Part shown: positions 34,451 to 42,542 of the stretch, in pieces
Layout: the number at the start of each line of letters is the position of its first letter
Numbering within the stretch: position 1 is the first letter of the stretch
NCBI GenBank assembly: GCA_033764725.1
Contig: JANRIR010000051.1
Coordinates: forward strand, 144,202 to 208,201
DNA length: 64,000 bases
Reading direction: 5' to 3'
Origin: RI-43 sp033764725
Lineage (GTDB): Bacteria > Pseudomonadota > Alphaproteobacteria > Caulobacterales > Aquidulcibacteraceae
Made by a program: the position numbers and the translations under genes
Notes under the pieces: generated by a model
The model's input: the letters and a program-made list of their open reading frames with translations, nothing else
Databases searched by the model: none
What the model was told of the DNA's origin: nothing

Positions 34451-35623
34451 CTACTCTTTTGGCTGTTGCCGGCCAAGCACGACGACCTTCACGGCGTCGC
34501 CTTCGTCCACCTTCAGCGTCTCCAGCGCCGGCTCGGCGGGAGGATCGAGTTCGAAGATCTGGATGCTTTCCGCGCCGGTCAAATTCGCCTGCTTGAGCAC
34601 GCGCGCCAGCGTCTCCTCGTCGAGCTTCTGGCGTCCGCCGCGCTCCTGCACGATGACGACGCGCGCCTCTTCCGACGGCGTCTCGGCGAGTTCGGCGACG
34701 TCGACATCCTCGAAGATCGGCGCCAACTCCAGGCCTGGCGCCTGCGGCTGCTTCTTGCGCTTGCGTTTGCGCTGCGGCGCCTCGGGCGCGACCTTCGCGC
34801 GATTGTGCAGGCGTGCGATCGAAGCGTCGAGCTCGCCGCGCAAATACACCGCGACGCGGCCGAACAGGCGCACGCTCGACAAGGTCTGGATCGCGCGCGT
34901 GAAGCCGCCGCGCTTCGACGCCTGAAAGCCCACGACGCTGTCGAGATCGAACCGGTCCGACCAGTAGGGCGCGAGATCGGCGAAGGCCGAACCCGTCACG
35001 GGATCTTCAGGAAGCCCGACGCCCGGCGCGAAAAAGCGGCACACGAAATCATACGGCTTGCCCTCGTCGGCCGGTGCGGTGACCGCAAGGCACCCCTGGC
35101 GCGGACCGCGCACGATGCGGTCGATCGCGTTGAAATCGGGCTTCAGGGCGCGCACGGCGTCTTCCGTATCGAGAACAACGTTGGCGTATTCGCCGACGAA
35201 CGCATCGACCACGCGCGCGCCGCCCAGCGCGTCGACCAGCTCTGCCGGCACCGTCCAGGGCTGGCGCACTTTGCGCGGCAGATCGAGCGTGAAGCCGTCG
35301 GCGGTCTCGCGCACGACCAGCGCGCCGGCCTGGCTGTCGAACACGACGACCTCGAGCGCCGGCTCGATCTCGGTGAGCAGGATCGCGCCGGCGGCGAGCG
35401 TGGCGTGCCCGCACACCGGCACTTCCGTCAGCGGCGTGAACCAGCGCAGCTGATAATTCCCGCGCAGGCCGGTGGGGACAAAGAAGGCGGTTTCCGACAA
35501 TTTGTTTTCCGCCGCTATGGCCTGCAGCGTGGCGTCCGGAAGCCAGCGCTCCAGCGGCACGACGCCGGCGGGATTGCCGGAAAACACCCGATCGGTGAAC
35601 GCATCGACGATCCACATGCGCAT
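34451..35623 (-). CDS. PhzF-family isomerase with C-terminal extension
   Basis: A 390-residue protein. Residues 1 to about 270 form a PhzF/diaminopimelate-epimerase-like fold: WIVDAFTDRVFSGNPAGVV, the catalytic glutamate E44 in ENKLSETAFF, CGHATLAAG, and DPVTGSAFADLAPYW. Family members are usually 260-300 residues. Here a basic linker (RKRKRKKQ) leads to about 110 more, mostly acidic, residues (for example EEARVVIVQERGGRQKL and FELDPPAEPALETLKVDE). The extension is not a domain I recognise. The start at 35623 is used; GGAG lies about 10 bp upstream. Substrate unknown. Confidence 0.85.
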   Translation of the reverse strand: MRMWIVDAFTDRVFSGNPAGVVPLERWLPDATLQAIAAENKLSETAFFVPTGLRGNYQLRWFTPLTEVPVCGHATLAAGAILLTEIEPALEVVVFDSQAGALVVRETADGFTLDLPRKVRQPWTVPAELVDALGGARVVDAFVGEYANVVLDTEDAVRALKPDFNAIDRIVRGPRQGCLAVTAPADEGKPYDFVCRFFAPGVGLPEDPVTGSAFADLAPYWSDRFDLDSVVGFQASKRGGFTRAIQTLSSVRLFGRVAVYLRGELDASIARLHNRAKVAPEAPQRKRKRKKQPQAPGLELAPIFEDVDVAELAETPSEEARVVIVQERGGRQKLDEETLARVLKQANLTGAESIQIFELDPPAEPALETLKVDEGDAVKVVVLGRQQPKE

Positions 35624-35708
35624 GAAGCCGCGCTCCGCCTTCGCCCGAAGGGCTTGTCCGGCTTGGAGTATGGGCGCCGATCGCGCGCTTGGCCAGCGCG
35701 CGCCATGG

Positions 35709-36515
35709 TTAAGAGCGCAGGCGCAACAGCCAATTGTGCGCCAGCGGCCCGTGTCCTGCGCCGAAGCCCGGCGCAATGCGGATCGCGCCGATCAGATAAT
35801 CGCGCGCGGCGGGAACCGCCTCGGCGAGGCTCGCGCCCTGCGCGACATACGCCGCGATCGCCGAAGCCAACGTGCAGCCGGTGCCGTGGGTCGCGGCGGT
35901 GTCGATGCGCGGATGCGCAAACGTCTGCGCCTCGTCGCCGATGACGAGAACGTCGCGCACAATAGTCCCCGCGACATGGCCGCCTTTCACCAGCGCCGCC
36001 TTGGCCCCCAGCGCCACGAGCGCGCGGCCGGCGGCGGCTTGGCTCGCCTCGTCGTGGACGGGCAATCCCGTCAGGCGGCTCGCCTCCGGCGCGTTCGGCG
36101 TGACCAGCGCCGCGCGCGGCAGCAGCAGCGCTTTCAGCGCATCGACCGCCGCATCCTCGAGCAGCGCATGGCCGCCCTTGGCGACCATCACCGGATCGAG
36201 GATGACCGGCGCATCCGGGGCGGCATCGTTCAGCGTAGTCGCAACCGTCTCCACCGTCGCCGCGTCGCCCAGCATGCCGATCTTGATCGCGTCGGCGCCG
36301 ATATCGTCGAGAACGACGCGGATCTGATCGCGGATCATGTCTTGCGGAATCGGGTGCACGCCGAACACGCCCTGCGTGTTCTGAACTGTTACGGCGGTGA
36401 TCGCCGTCATCGCATAGCCGCCGAGCATGGTGACGGTCTTGACGTCGGCCTGCACGCCCGCGCCGCCGCCGGAATCCGAGCCCGCGATGATGAGCACGCG
36501 GCCTTCAGCGCTCAT
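35709..36515 (-). CDS. thiD: Bifunctional HMP kinase/HMP-phosphate kinase
   Basis: A 268-residue kinase of thiamine synthesis that phosphorylates hydroxymethylpyrimidine twice. Motifs: IIAGSDSGGGAGVQADVKT at the N-terminus, AVTVQNTQGV, LDPVMVAKGGHALL, and HGTGCTLASAIAA near the C-terminus with the catalytic cysteine-glycine region. The length is right. The ATG overlaps the stop of the Uma2 gene by 4 bp. It belongs to the minus-strand run that starts at the VOC gene. Confidence 0.95.
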   Translation of the reverse strand: MSAEGRVLIIAGSDSGGGAGVQADVKTVTMLGGYAMTAITAVTVQNTQGVFGVHPIPQDMIRDQIRVVLDDIGADAIKIGMLGDAATVETVATTLNDAAPDAPVILDPVMVAKGGHALLEDAAVDALKALLLPRAALVTPNAPEASRLTGLPVHDEASQAAAGRALVALGAKAALVKGGHVAGTIVRDVLVIGDEAQTFAHPRIDTAATHGTGCTLASAIAAYVAQGASLAEAVPAARDYLIGAIRIAPGFGAGHGPLAHNWLLRLRS

Positions 36516-37093
36516 GCGCCCTCGGCGCGGTCTTCGTCGGCGCTAAGCGGAACGCCGTCGTAAATTGCATCCAGCGAAATCGTCATGGCGAGCGGGTCAA
36601 GCGCAATCACCTCGCCTGCGTCGGGGGCCTTGACTAGACGCGCGCCGTCGCGCCGCCAAACCTCGATCGCGCGCGCCGATTGGCGCACCAGGAAGACGAC
36701 AGCGATCGAGTCGACACTGGCGTAATCGTCCATCTTGTCGGTTTGGTCGATCCAGGCCGTGCTCTTGGAGAGCACCTCGAACACGATTGTGGGCTTTTTG
36801 GCGGCGACGTCATTGGCCACGAATGGCGAGCAATCGACCAGCACGTCAGGATAGCGGACATTTCCATTTGCCTGAATGATGATCTTGATGTCCCCGATAA
36901 ACGGCTGGCACGGCGTTCCGCGCAAGCCTGCGCGAAGGGCCGAATAAATGTTGGCCGCAATCAGGTTGTGCGCCTTGGTGGCGCCGGTCATGGCGCGCAC
37001 CTGGCCGGCGACAAATTCGTGACGACCGGCCTGGCTGCTCTCCCAGGCCAGAAAGTCTTCCAAGGTCCATGTGCGCTGGATAGTGTCAGCCAT
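36512..37093 (-). CDS. Uma2-family PD-(D/E)XK nuclease-like protein (DUF820)
   Basis: A 193-residue protein with the Uma2 pattern: WTLEDFLAWESSQAGRHEFV, HNLIAANIYSALRAGLRG, and the nuclease core RYPDVLVDC followed by KPTIVFEVLSKST. The D...EVL pair matches the PD-(D/E)XK active site, and a lysine lies shortly after. Family members are very numerous in cyanobacteria and sporadic elsewhere; their function is unsettled. It is set between the SMR transporter (11 bp) and thiD (4-bp overlap) in an otherwise metabolic run. Confidence 0.88.
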   Translation of the reverse strand: MADTIQRTWTLEDFLAWESSQAGRHEFVAGQVRAMTGATKAHNLIAANIYSALRAGLRGTPCQPFIGDIKIIIQANGNVRYPDVLVDCSPFVANDVAAKKPTIVFEVLSKSTAWIDQTDKMDDYASVDSIAVVFLVRQSARAIEVWRRDGARLVKAPDAGEVIALDPLAMTISLDAIYDGVPLSADEDRAEGA

Positions 37094-37104
37094 GGGTCAC
37101 CTTA

Positions 37105-37434
37105 TCACGGACCGGTCGCCGATGTCAGCTTCAGCCCTGCGATGCCGGCCACGATCAACGCGATGCACGCAATGCGCGCGGCGGTCGCGGGCTCCTTGTA
37201 GATCAGGATGCCGAACACCGCCGCGCCGACCGCGCCGATGCCGGTCCAGATCGCATAGGCGGTGCCGACGGGGATCGATTTCATCGCCTCGGCCAGCAGC
37301 GCAAACGACGCGGCCATCGCCGCCAGCGTGATCGCGGTGATCGTGTGATCATTTTGAAACGCGCGCTTGAACAGCATCGCCCAAACGATTTCGAGCGCAC
37401 CTGCGCCGAGCAGCATCCACCACGCCGCGCTCAT
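37105..37434 (-). CDS. Small multidrug resistance (SMR) family transporter
   Basis: A 109-residue protein with four membrane helices and the SMR pattern: AGALEIVWAMLFKRAF with the essential glutamate E15, SFALLAEAMKSIPVGTAYAI, WTGIGAVGAAVFGILIYKEP, and ARIACIALIVAGIAGLKL. The K-S-I-P-V-G-T-A-Y-A-I-W-T motif is typical of SugE/Gdx guanidinium exporters. It overlaps folP by 4 bp. Guanidinium export is an inference from subfamily resemblance. Confidence 0.92.
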   Translation of the reverse strand: MSAAWWMLLGAGALEIVWAMLFKRAFQNDHTITAITLAAMAASFALLAEAMKSIPVGTAYAIWTGIGAVGAAVFGILIYKEPATAARIACIALIVAGIAGLKLTSATGP

Positions 37435-38258
37435 GCGCGCCCCTCCAGCGCGCGCTGCACCTGCAGCGCCTGCACCGTTTCGCGCACGTCGTGCACCCGC
37501 ACGATGGCGGCGCCGGCGCGCGCGGCGTGCAGGGCTGCGGCGATCGATCCGCCCAGCCGATCGCCTGCGTCGCCGGCGGTCGCATCGATTTTCTGAATGA
37601 AGCTTTTGCGCGAGGCGCCGAACAGCACCGGCGCGTTCGCGGCGGCGGCGATCGCAGGCAGCGCGCGCATCAGCGCCAGATTGTGCGCCAGCGTCTTGCC
37701 GAAGCCGATGCCAGGATCGACCCAAATCGCGCGCACGCCGGCGCTCCGCGCGGCATCGGCACGTGCGGCGAGAAAAGCGGACACTTCCGCAACCACATCC
37801 GCGTAGCGCGGATCGGCCTGCATCGTGCGCGGCGCGCCTTGCATGTGCATCAACACGACCGCCGCATTCCGCCGCGCCGCCACATCGAGGGCGCCCGGCG
37901 CCTGCAGGGCGTTGACGTCGTTCCACAGCGTCGCGCCGGCGGCGAGCGCGGCCTCGGCGACAGCCGGTTTCATCGTGTCAATCGAGATCGGCGCGGCGGT
38001 GATTTTGCGCACCCCCTCGATCATCGGCAGCACGCGGCGGAGCTCTTCGTCCGTCTCAACCGGCGCAGCGCCAGGCCGCGTCGATTCGCCTCCGACATCG
38101 ACGATGTCGGCGCCGGCCTCAAGCAGCGCAAGGGCGGCGCCGATCGCGGCGCGCACATCGCGATGCTTGCCGCCGTCGGAAAACGAATCCGGCGTGAGAT
38201 TGACGATGCCCATGACGTGCGGGCCACCGGCGATCTTGGCCGCAGGCAGGATGCTCAT
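37431..38258 (-). CDS. folP: Dihydropteroate synthase
   Basis: A 275-residue TIM-barrel enzyme that joins p-aminobenzoate to the pterin in folate synthesis and is the target of sulfonamides. Motifs: VMGIVNLTPDSFSDGGKH, DVGGESTRPGAAPV, ISIDTMKPAVAEAAL, WNDVNAL, WVDPGIGFGKTLAHN and ASRKSFI. The ATG at 38258 overlaps the VOC stop (ATGA). The stop overlaps the SMR start. It is complete. Confidence 0.96.
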   Translation of the reverse strand: MSILPAAKIAGGPHVMGIVNLTPDSFSDGGKHRDVRAAIGAALALLEAGADIVDVGGESTRPGAAPVETDEELRRVLPMIEGVRKITAAPISIDTMKPAVAEAALAAGATLWNDVNALQAPGALDVAARRNAAVVLMHMQGAPRTMQADPRYADVVAEVSAFLAARADAARSAGVRAIWVDPGIGFGKTLAHNLALMRALPAIAAAANAPVLFGASRKSFIQKIDATAGDAGDRLGGSIAAALHAARAGAAIVRVHDVRETVQALQVQRALEGRA

Positions 38259-38629
38259 GCCGGCTGCACGACGCCGATGAGGTTCATGTCGGGATCGCGC
38301 GTCCAGCACACTTTTGTCCCGTCCGGCGCGGTCCAGACGCCGTCGCCGTCAGCCGGCAGAAACGGAAAGCGCTCAAGCTTGACGCCCTTCTTGGCGGCGG
38401 CGGCGACGAAGGCCGCCAAATCCGGCACCGCAAACGAGACCACCGCATAGGGCGCCGGCGCCACCATCGGCACTTTCGCAAGCCGGATGTCGCCGTCGCC
38501 GGCGGACACGACGAGCGCGAAGGCGTCCTCCGATTTAAGCGATAGCCCCAGCGTATCGACATAGAACGCTCTCGCCGCATCCGGCCGCGAAATGCCGATA
38601 TTCGTTTGCACCGCCGCCTGGCCAAGCAT
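38255..38629 (-). CDS. VOC-family (glyoxalase-like) protein
   Basis: A 124-residue vicinal-oxygen-chelate protein with two beta-alpha-beta-beta-beta modules: NIGISRPDAARAFYVDTLGL in the first and VSFAVPDLAAFVAAAAKKGVKLE in the second, ending WTRDPDMNLIGVVQP. Usual metal ligands are not all present (no histidine at the usual first site), so it may not be an enzyme. It is first in the VOC-folP-SMR-Uma2-thiD run. Function unknown. Confidence 0.85.
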   Translation of the reverse strand: MLGQAAVQTNIGISRPDAARAFYVDTLGLSLKSEDAFALVVSAGDGDIRLAKVPMVAPAPYAVVSFAVPDLAAFVAAAAKKGVKLERFPFLPADGDGVWTAPDGTKVCWTRDPDMNLIGVVQPA

Positions 38630-38727
38630 GCGCGCCTCCCTGGTTCGCGGCGACCTGAAGCCGATCGCCGCGGCGCGTCAAGAGCGCGCCTTGCGCGACC
38701 GCGCAGCGCTTGTCATGGTCCTGCGCC

Positions 38728-39591
38728 ATGACGGAAACCGACCATCAAGCCCGCGCTCGCGCCTGGTTCGAACACTTGCGCGACCAGATCTGCGCCGCCT
38801 TCGAGGCGCTCGAAAACGAAGCCCCCGCGGCGCTCTATCCCGGCGAACCAGGGCGCTTTGTGCGCACGCCCTGGTCGCGCGAGGCGGGCCAGGGCGGCGG
38901 CGTGGCGTCGATGATGCGCGGCCGCTTCTTCGAGAAGGTCGGGGTGCATTGCTCGACGGTGTGGGGCGCGTTCGCGCCGGATTTCGCCGCCGGCGTCAAA
39001 GGCGCGCAGAACGATCCGCGTTTCTGGGCGAGCGGCATTTCGCTGATCGCGCATTTGCGTAATCCGCACTGCCCGGCGGCGCACATGAACACGCGCCATC
39101 TCGTCACCACGGAATGGTGGTTCGGCGGCGGCGGCGATCTCAATCCCACCCAGGACGCCGACCGCCGCGACGACGCGCCCGACACGCTCGCCTATCACGC
39201 CGCCTACAAGCGCGCGTGCGATGCGCATGATGTTTCGTATTACGAGAAATATAAAAAGTGGTGCGACGAGTACTTCTGGCTGCCGCACCGCAATGAGCCG
39301 CGCGGCACGGGCGGCATCTTCTTCGATCACCACAACACTGGCGATTGGGAGAAGGATTTCGCCTTCGTCCAGGATGTGGGGCGCACCTTCAAGGACGCGT
39401 ATGTGGCCATCCTGCGCGGGCGCATGCACGACGCGTGGACCGAGGCGGACAAGGAAGAACAGCTCATCCGCCGCGGCCGCTATGTCGAGTTTAATTTGCT
39501 GTACGATCGCGGCACATTGTTCGGCCTGAAAACCGGCGGCAACATCGAAAGCATTTTGAGCTCCATGCCGCCGACGGCGCGGTGGCCTTAG
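38728..39591 (+). CDS. hemF: Oxygen-dependent coproporphyrinogen III oxidase
   Basis: A 287-residue aerobic enzyme of heme synthesis, decarboxylating coproporphyrinogen III to protoporphyrinogen IX. Motifs match the family: NPHCPAAHMNTRHLVT, EWWFGGGGDLNPTQ, YKKWCDEYFWLPHRNEPRG, GGIFFDHHNTGDWE, and GRYVEFNLLYDRGTLFGLKT followed by GGNIESIL. The ATG at 38728 is preferred over one at 38710. It overlaps the toxin gene by 4 bp in convergent orientation. Confidence 0.97.
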   Translation: MTETDHQARARAWFEHLRDQICAAFEALENEAPAALYPGEPGRFVRTPWSREAGQGGGVASMMRGRFFEKVGVHCSTVWGAFAPDFAAGVKGAQNDPRFWASGISLIAHLRNPHCPAAHMNTRHLVTTEWWFGGGGDLNPTQDADRRDDAPDTLAYHAAYKRACDAHDVSYYEKYKKWCDEYFWLPHRNEPRGTGGIFFDHHNTGDWEKDFAFVQDVGRTFKDAYVAILRGRMHDAWTEADKEEQLIRRGRYVEFNLLYDRGTLFGLKTGGNIESILSSMPPTARWP

Positions 39592-39974
39592 GCGCTGCGC
39601 GCATTCTCCCGCAGCCACGCCGCAAACTCGCCCTCGCCGATCTCGCCCGCCGCAAGCGACAGCATCATCGCGAGACATTCCTCGTCCGCCGCGTCGAGCG
39701 TCGATCCATTCGCCGCGAGGAAGAGTTCGCACGCGACGAACGCCGTGCGCTTGTTGCCGTCGATGAACGGGTGGTTGCGCACGATGCCGAACGCATACGC
39801 CGCCGCCAGCGCGGCCGCATCCGCTGCGCCATAGGCATGCAGGTTCTGCGGCCGCGCCAGTGCGGATTCAAGAAGGCCCTCATCGCGCACGCCTGCCGCG
39901 CCGCCATGCTCGGCGAGCTGTCGGTAATGCACGGCGAGGATCAGCGCTTTCGGCAGCCAACGCGGCCGATTCAT
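39588..39974 (-). CDS. doc: Doc-type (Fic fold) toxin
   Basis: A 128-residue death-on-curing protein. The Fic/Doc active-site loop is HPFIDGNKRTAF (His68, Asp72, Lys75, Arg76). The N-terminal LILAVHYRQLAEHGG and GVRDEGLLESALARPQNL are typical. Doc toxins phosphorylate elongation factor Tu and stop translation. The start overlaps the antitoxin stop (ATGA), so the pair is coupled. Here the partner is AbrB-like rather than Phd, a hybrid combination. Confidence 0.93.
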   Translation of the reverse strand: MNRPRWLPKALILAVHYRQLAEHGGAAGVRDEGLLESALARPQNLHAYGAADAAALAAAYAFGIVRNHPFIDGNKRTAFVACELFLAANGSTLDAADEECLAMMLSLAAGEIGEGEFAAWLRENARSA

Positions 39975-40288
39975 TGCGCCAGCGCTTTAAGCACCTTGCG
40001 CCGCTTGCGCATGATCTCTTCCGCCATCCGCATCAGGTCCGCCGTTTCGCCGTCCGCCGCGCTCAGCGCCACCCCATCCGGCGTTTCCGACACGCTCAGC
40101 ATGTCGCCCTCGCCCACGCGCAGCTTGGCGAGGACATCTTTCGGCAGCACGATTCCGAGCGAATTGCCGATGCGCCGCACTTTAAGCCCGCCTTTGGGCG
40201 CCGCGGTTTTTTGCGCGGGCGCGCCGGGATCGACGACGAAGGCTTCGGTGCGGGCGTCCTGCACGCCGGGGGGGAGTTTTTTGACCAT
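39971..40288 (-). CDS. AbrB/MazE-like antitoxin
   Basis: A 105-residue protein with a central SpoVT-AbrB DNA-binding domain: LKVRRIGNSLGIVLPKDVLA and LRVGEGDMLSVSETPDGVAL. The C-terminal helix DLMRMAEEIMRKRRKVLKAL would bind the toxin. The ATG at 40288 is used; a TTG at 40306 lies inside the operator. No ribosome binding site precedes the ATG, fitting a leaderless transcript. It likely represses its own promoter. Confidence 0.9.
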   Translation of the reverse strand: MVKKLPPGVQDARTEAFVVDPGAPAQKTAAPKGGLKVRRIGNSLGIVLPKDVLAKLRVGEGDMLSVSETPDGVALSAADGETADLMRMAEEIMRKRRKVLKALAQ

Positions 40289-40294
40289 GGTTGC

Positions 40295-40323
40295 GTTATA
40301 ACTCAAGTTATAACATCAATCAA
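40295..40323 (-). promoter_or_regulatory. Promoter and operator of the AbrB-Doc pair
   Basis: Minus-strand -35 TTGATT (40323-40318), 17-bp spacer, -10 TATAAC (40300-40295), then six bases to the ATG. Two self-palindromic GTTATAAC boxes (40295-40302 and 40307-40314), four bases apart, cover the -10 and spacer. They form a larger palindrome TTATAACT-CA-AGTTATAA, the likely repressor site. Confidence 0.7.
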
Positions 40324-40327
40324 GCCC

Positions 40328-41569
40328 TCACCCCAAAGCCTGCGCAACTGCCTTCAGCCGCTCCATGATGGAGAGCCGGTCGTCGGGGAAATCGGCGTCG
40401 ATCCACCAGGCCTCGACCTCGCGCAACACCGCGCCGAGCTTCGGCCCTGGGGCCACGCCGGCGGCGATCACGTCTTCGCCGGTGAGCGGCATGGTTGGGC
40501 GCGGCCAGCTTTGCGCCATCGCCAGAAGCGCGCGCCATTGCGGGGCGGACTTGTCGGCGGGATCGTCGGCCCAGGCCAGGCGCACGCGATCGACGAAGGT
40601 TTCAAGCCCGAGCGCATAGAGCGCGCGGCGCATCTCCTTCGGCGACAGATAAGAGACGATGCGCGGCGACGTTCCCATCGCGCGCGTCAGGCGATCTTTC
40701 TCGTCATTGGAAACTTTCAGCCGGCGCGCCAGCGCCCAGGCCGCATCTTCATTGGGCATCGCCGCAGAAAGTCGCGTCAACGGATCGATCGGCAGGAAAT
40801 GATCGCCCTCGATCGCAAGCAGGCGCGCAAGGCGGCGGTCATTGCCCGCTTCACCGAGCGCGACATCGCGCACGCCGCTATCCGCCATCGCACGCCACGC
40901 CGCAGCAGGTTCGCGCGCCGCGAGCAGCTTTTTGGTTTCCTTCCACACGCGCTCGACCGAGAGCTGCGCCATGCCCTCCTTCAGCGCCGCGCACGCCGCA
41001 AGCCCCGCCGCATCGAGCGGCCCGCGACCATACCAGGCGTTGAAGCGGAAAAAGCGCAGGATGCGGAGATAGTCTTCCCGAATGCGCGTGCGCGCATCGC
41101 CGATAAAGATCACGCGCCCGCTGCGCGCATCCGCGAGGCCGCCGCCAGTGGGATCGTGCACCGCTCCATCCGGATCAGCGTAGAGCGCGTTCATGCGGAA
41201 ATCGCGGCGCTGGGCGTCCTCCGCCCAATCCTGGGTGAACGCCACGACCGCGCGCCGTCCGTCGGTCTCGACGTCGCGGCGCAGCGTCGTCACTTCAAAC
41301 GGCGCATGATCGGCGATGACGGTGACCGTGCCGTGCTCAAGTCCCGTGGGCGCAGCGGAAAGGCCTGCGGCGTGCGCAGCGTCGATGATTTCCTGCGGCG
41401 TCAATTGTGTGGCGATATCGACATCATCGACGGGCGCGCCCAGGATCGTGTTGCGCACGCACCCGCCGACGAAACGCGCACAGCCCGGCCGCGCCGCCTC
41501 GAGCGCGGCGACCACACGCCGCGTCGCCGCCGCACGAAGCCACGGCGCGTGCGCGATGGTGATGCTCAT
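40328..41569 (-). CDS. cca: CCA tRNA nucleotidyltransferase
   Basis: A 413-residue class II nucleotidyltransferase that adds or repairs the CCA end of tRNAs. Motifs: ARFVGGCVRNTILG, DVDIATQLTP with the metal aspartates, AQRRDFRMNALY, GRVIFIGDARTRIREDYLRI and LRFFRFNAWYG. GGAGGA precedes the ATG by 6 bp. It overlaps DUF6111 by 4 bp and is the last gene of the DUF1285-NUDIX-DUF6111-cca block. Confidence 0.95.
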   Translation of the reverse strand: MSITIAHAPWLRAAATRRVVAALEAARPGCARFVGGCVRNTILGAPVDDVDIATQLTPQEIIDAAHAAGLSAAPTGLEHGTVTVIADHAPFEVTTLRRDVETDGRRAVVAFTQDWAEDAQRRDFRMNALYADPDGAVHDPTGGGLADARSGRVIFIGDARTRIREDYLRILRFFRFNAWYGRGPLDAAGLAACAALKEGMAQLSVERVWKETKKLLAAREPAAAWRAMADSGVRDVALGEAGNDRRLARLLAIEGDHFLPIDPLTRLSAAMPNEDAAWALARRLKVSNDEKDRLTRAMGTSPRIVSYLSPKEMRRALYALGLETFVDRVRLAWADDPADKSAPQWRALLAMAQSWPRPTMPLTGEDVIAAGVAPGPKLGAVLREVEAWWIDADFPDDRLSIMERLKAVAQALG

Positions 41570-41814
41570 CGCGGGTCCTCCTGGAACACGGTGACGGGAC
41601 GGCCCTGCGGGTCGCGCGTTTCGATGTAGCGGCCGCTCGGCGCGCTGGCGTCGAGGATCGCCGCGACGACGAAACTGAGCGCCGCCATCACGCACCCGGC
41701 GAACCAGACGCGCGCGTCCACCGTGCGATCCTCGATGCGGCGCAGCCGCCGCCAGATCCACAGCGCGACGAAGGGCGTGAAGAACGCGACAAGGGCGATC
41801 ACGAACTGGCGCAT
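41566..41814 (-). CDS. Small membrane protein (DUF6111-like)
   Basis: An 82-residue protein with two helices, FVIALVAFFTPFVALWIW (4-21) and WFAGCVMAALSFVVAAILD (37-55), joined by a basic loop RRLRRIEDR. The C-terminus GRYIETRDPQGRPVTVFQED is polar. This matches a small family found next to CCA-adding enzymes in alphaproteobacteria. Its ends are close to both neighbours (3 bp from NUDIX, 4-bp overlap with cca). Function unknown. Confidence 0.8.
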   Translation of the reverse strand: MRQFVIALVAFFTPFVALWIWRRLRRIEDRTVDARVWFAGCVMAALSFVVAAILDASAPSGRYIETRDPQGRPVTVFQEDPR

Positions 41815-41817
41815 TTC

Positions 41818-42432
41818 TCACTCATAGAGCCGCTCATAAAGCGCACGAATCATCGCCGCCGTCGCGCCCCAGATGAAGCGGTTGTCGTAGGGCATCGCGT
41901 AATAGCTGCGCATCGCACCGCGCCAGAACGTCTCGCGCAGTTCGTGATTGGCCGGGTTCATCAGAAACGCCAGCGGCGTCTCGAACACGGCGTCGACTTC
42001 GCGCGGATCGGGATTGAGCGCAAAGCCGGGCTCGACGAAGGCGATGATGGGCGTGATGCGGAAGCCTGAGCCGGTCTCGTAGAGATCGCCGCCGCCGAGC
42101 GGCGTGATCCACTCCCGCGTCAGCCCGATCTCCTCATGCGTTTCGCGCAGCGCCGCGGCGAGCGGCCCGTCGTCCTCGGCCTGGATGCGCCCGCCTGGAA
42201 ACGCCACCTGGCCGGCGTGCGTCGGCATGGCGGCGGCGCGCTGGGTGAGCAGCATCGTCCACCCTTCCGGCCGGCGCACGATGGGCGCAAGCACCGCAGC
42301 CGGCGTCAGCGGGCTTGCATCCGCGCCATGCGGCTCAAGATCGCGCTCCGACCGCACCGGCGCCTCGCCCAGCCGATCAAGCGGCGTCAAACGCGCCGCG
42401 AGGCGGGATTGAAAATCATCGATGGACAGCAT
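41818..42432 (-). CDS. NUDIX hydrolase, CoA pyrophosphatase-like
   Basis: A 204-residue NUDIX enzyme. The NUDIX box runs from GGRIQAEDDGPLAAALRETH to EEIGL. It is preceded by LLTQRAAAMPTHAGQVAFPG, the UPF0035/CoA signature of YeaB/NudL-type CoA pyrophosphatases. Such enzymes hydrolyse CoA and its thioesters to phosphopantetheine and ADP. ATG 42432 is used. It is clustered with DUF1285, DUF6111 and cca. Confidence 0.9.
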   Translation of the reverse strand: MLSIDDFQSRLAARLTPLDRLGEAPVRSERDLEPHGADASPLTPAAVLAPIVRRPEGWTMLLTQRAAAMPTHAGQVAFPGGRIQAEDDGPLAAALRETHEEIGLTREWITPLGGGDLYETGSGFRITPIIAFVEPGFALNPDPREVDAVFETPLAFLMNPANHELRETFWRGAMRSYYAMPYDNRFIWGATAAMIRALYERLYE

Positions 42433-42542
42433 GGGAAGGATGTGCGGCGGCGCCGGACGTTTGTCTATGGGGGCGGGTGCGCTGCTTTTGCGGAGCGATG
42501 GTCCCTCGCCTTCGCCGGCCACGAGCCGAAGCACAACGCCAA

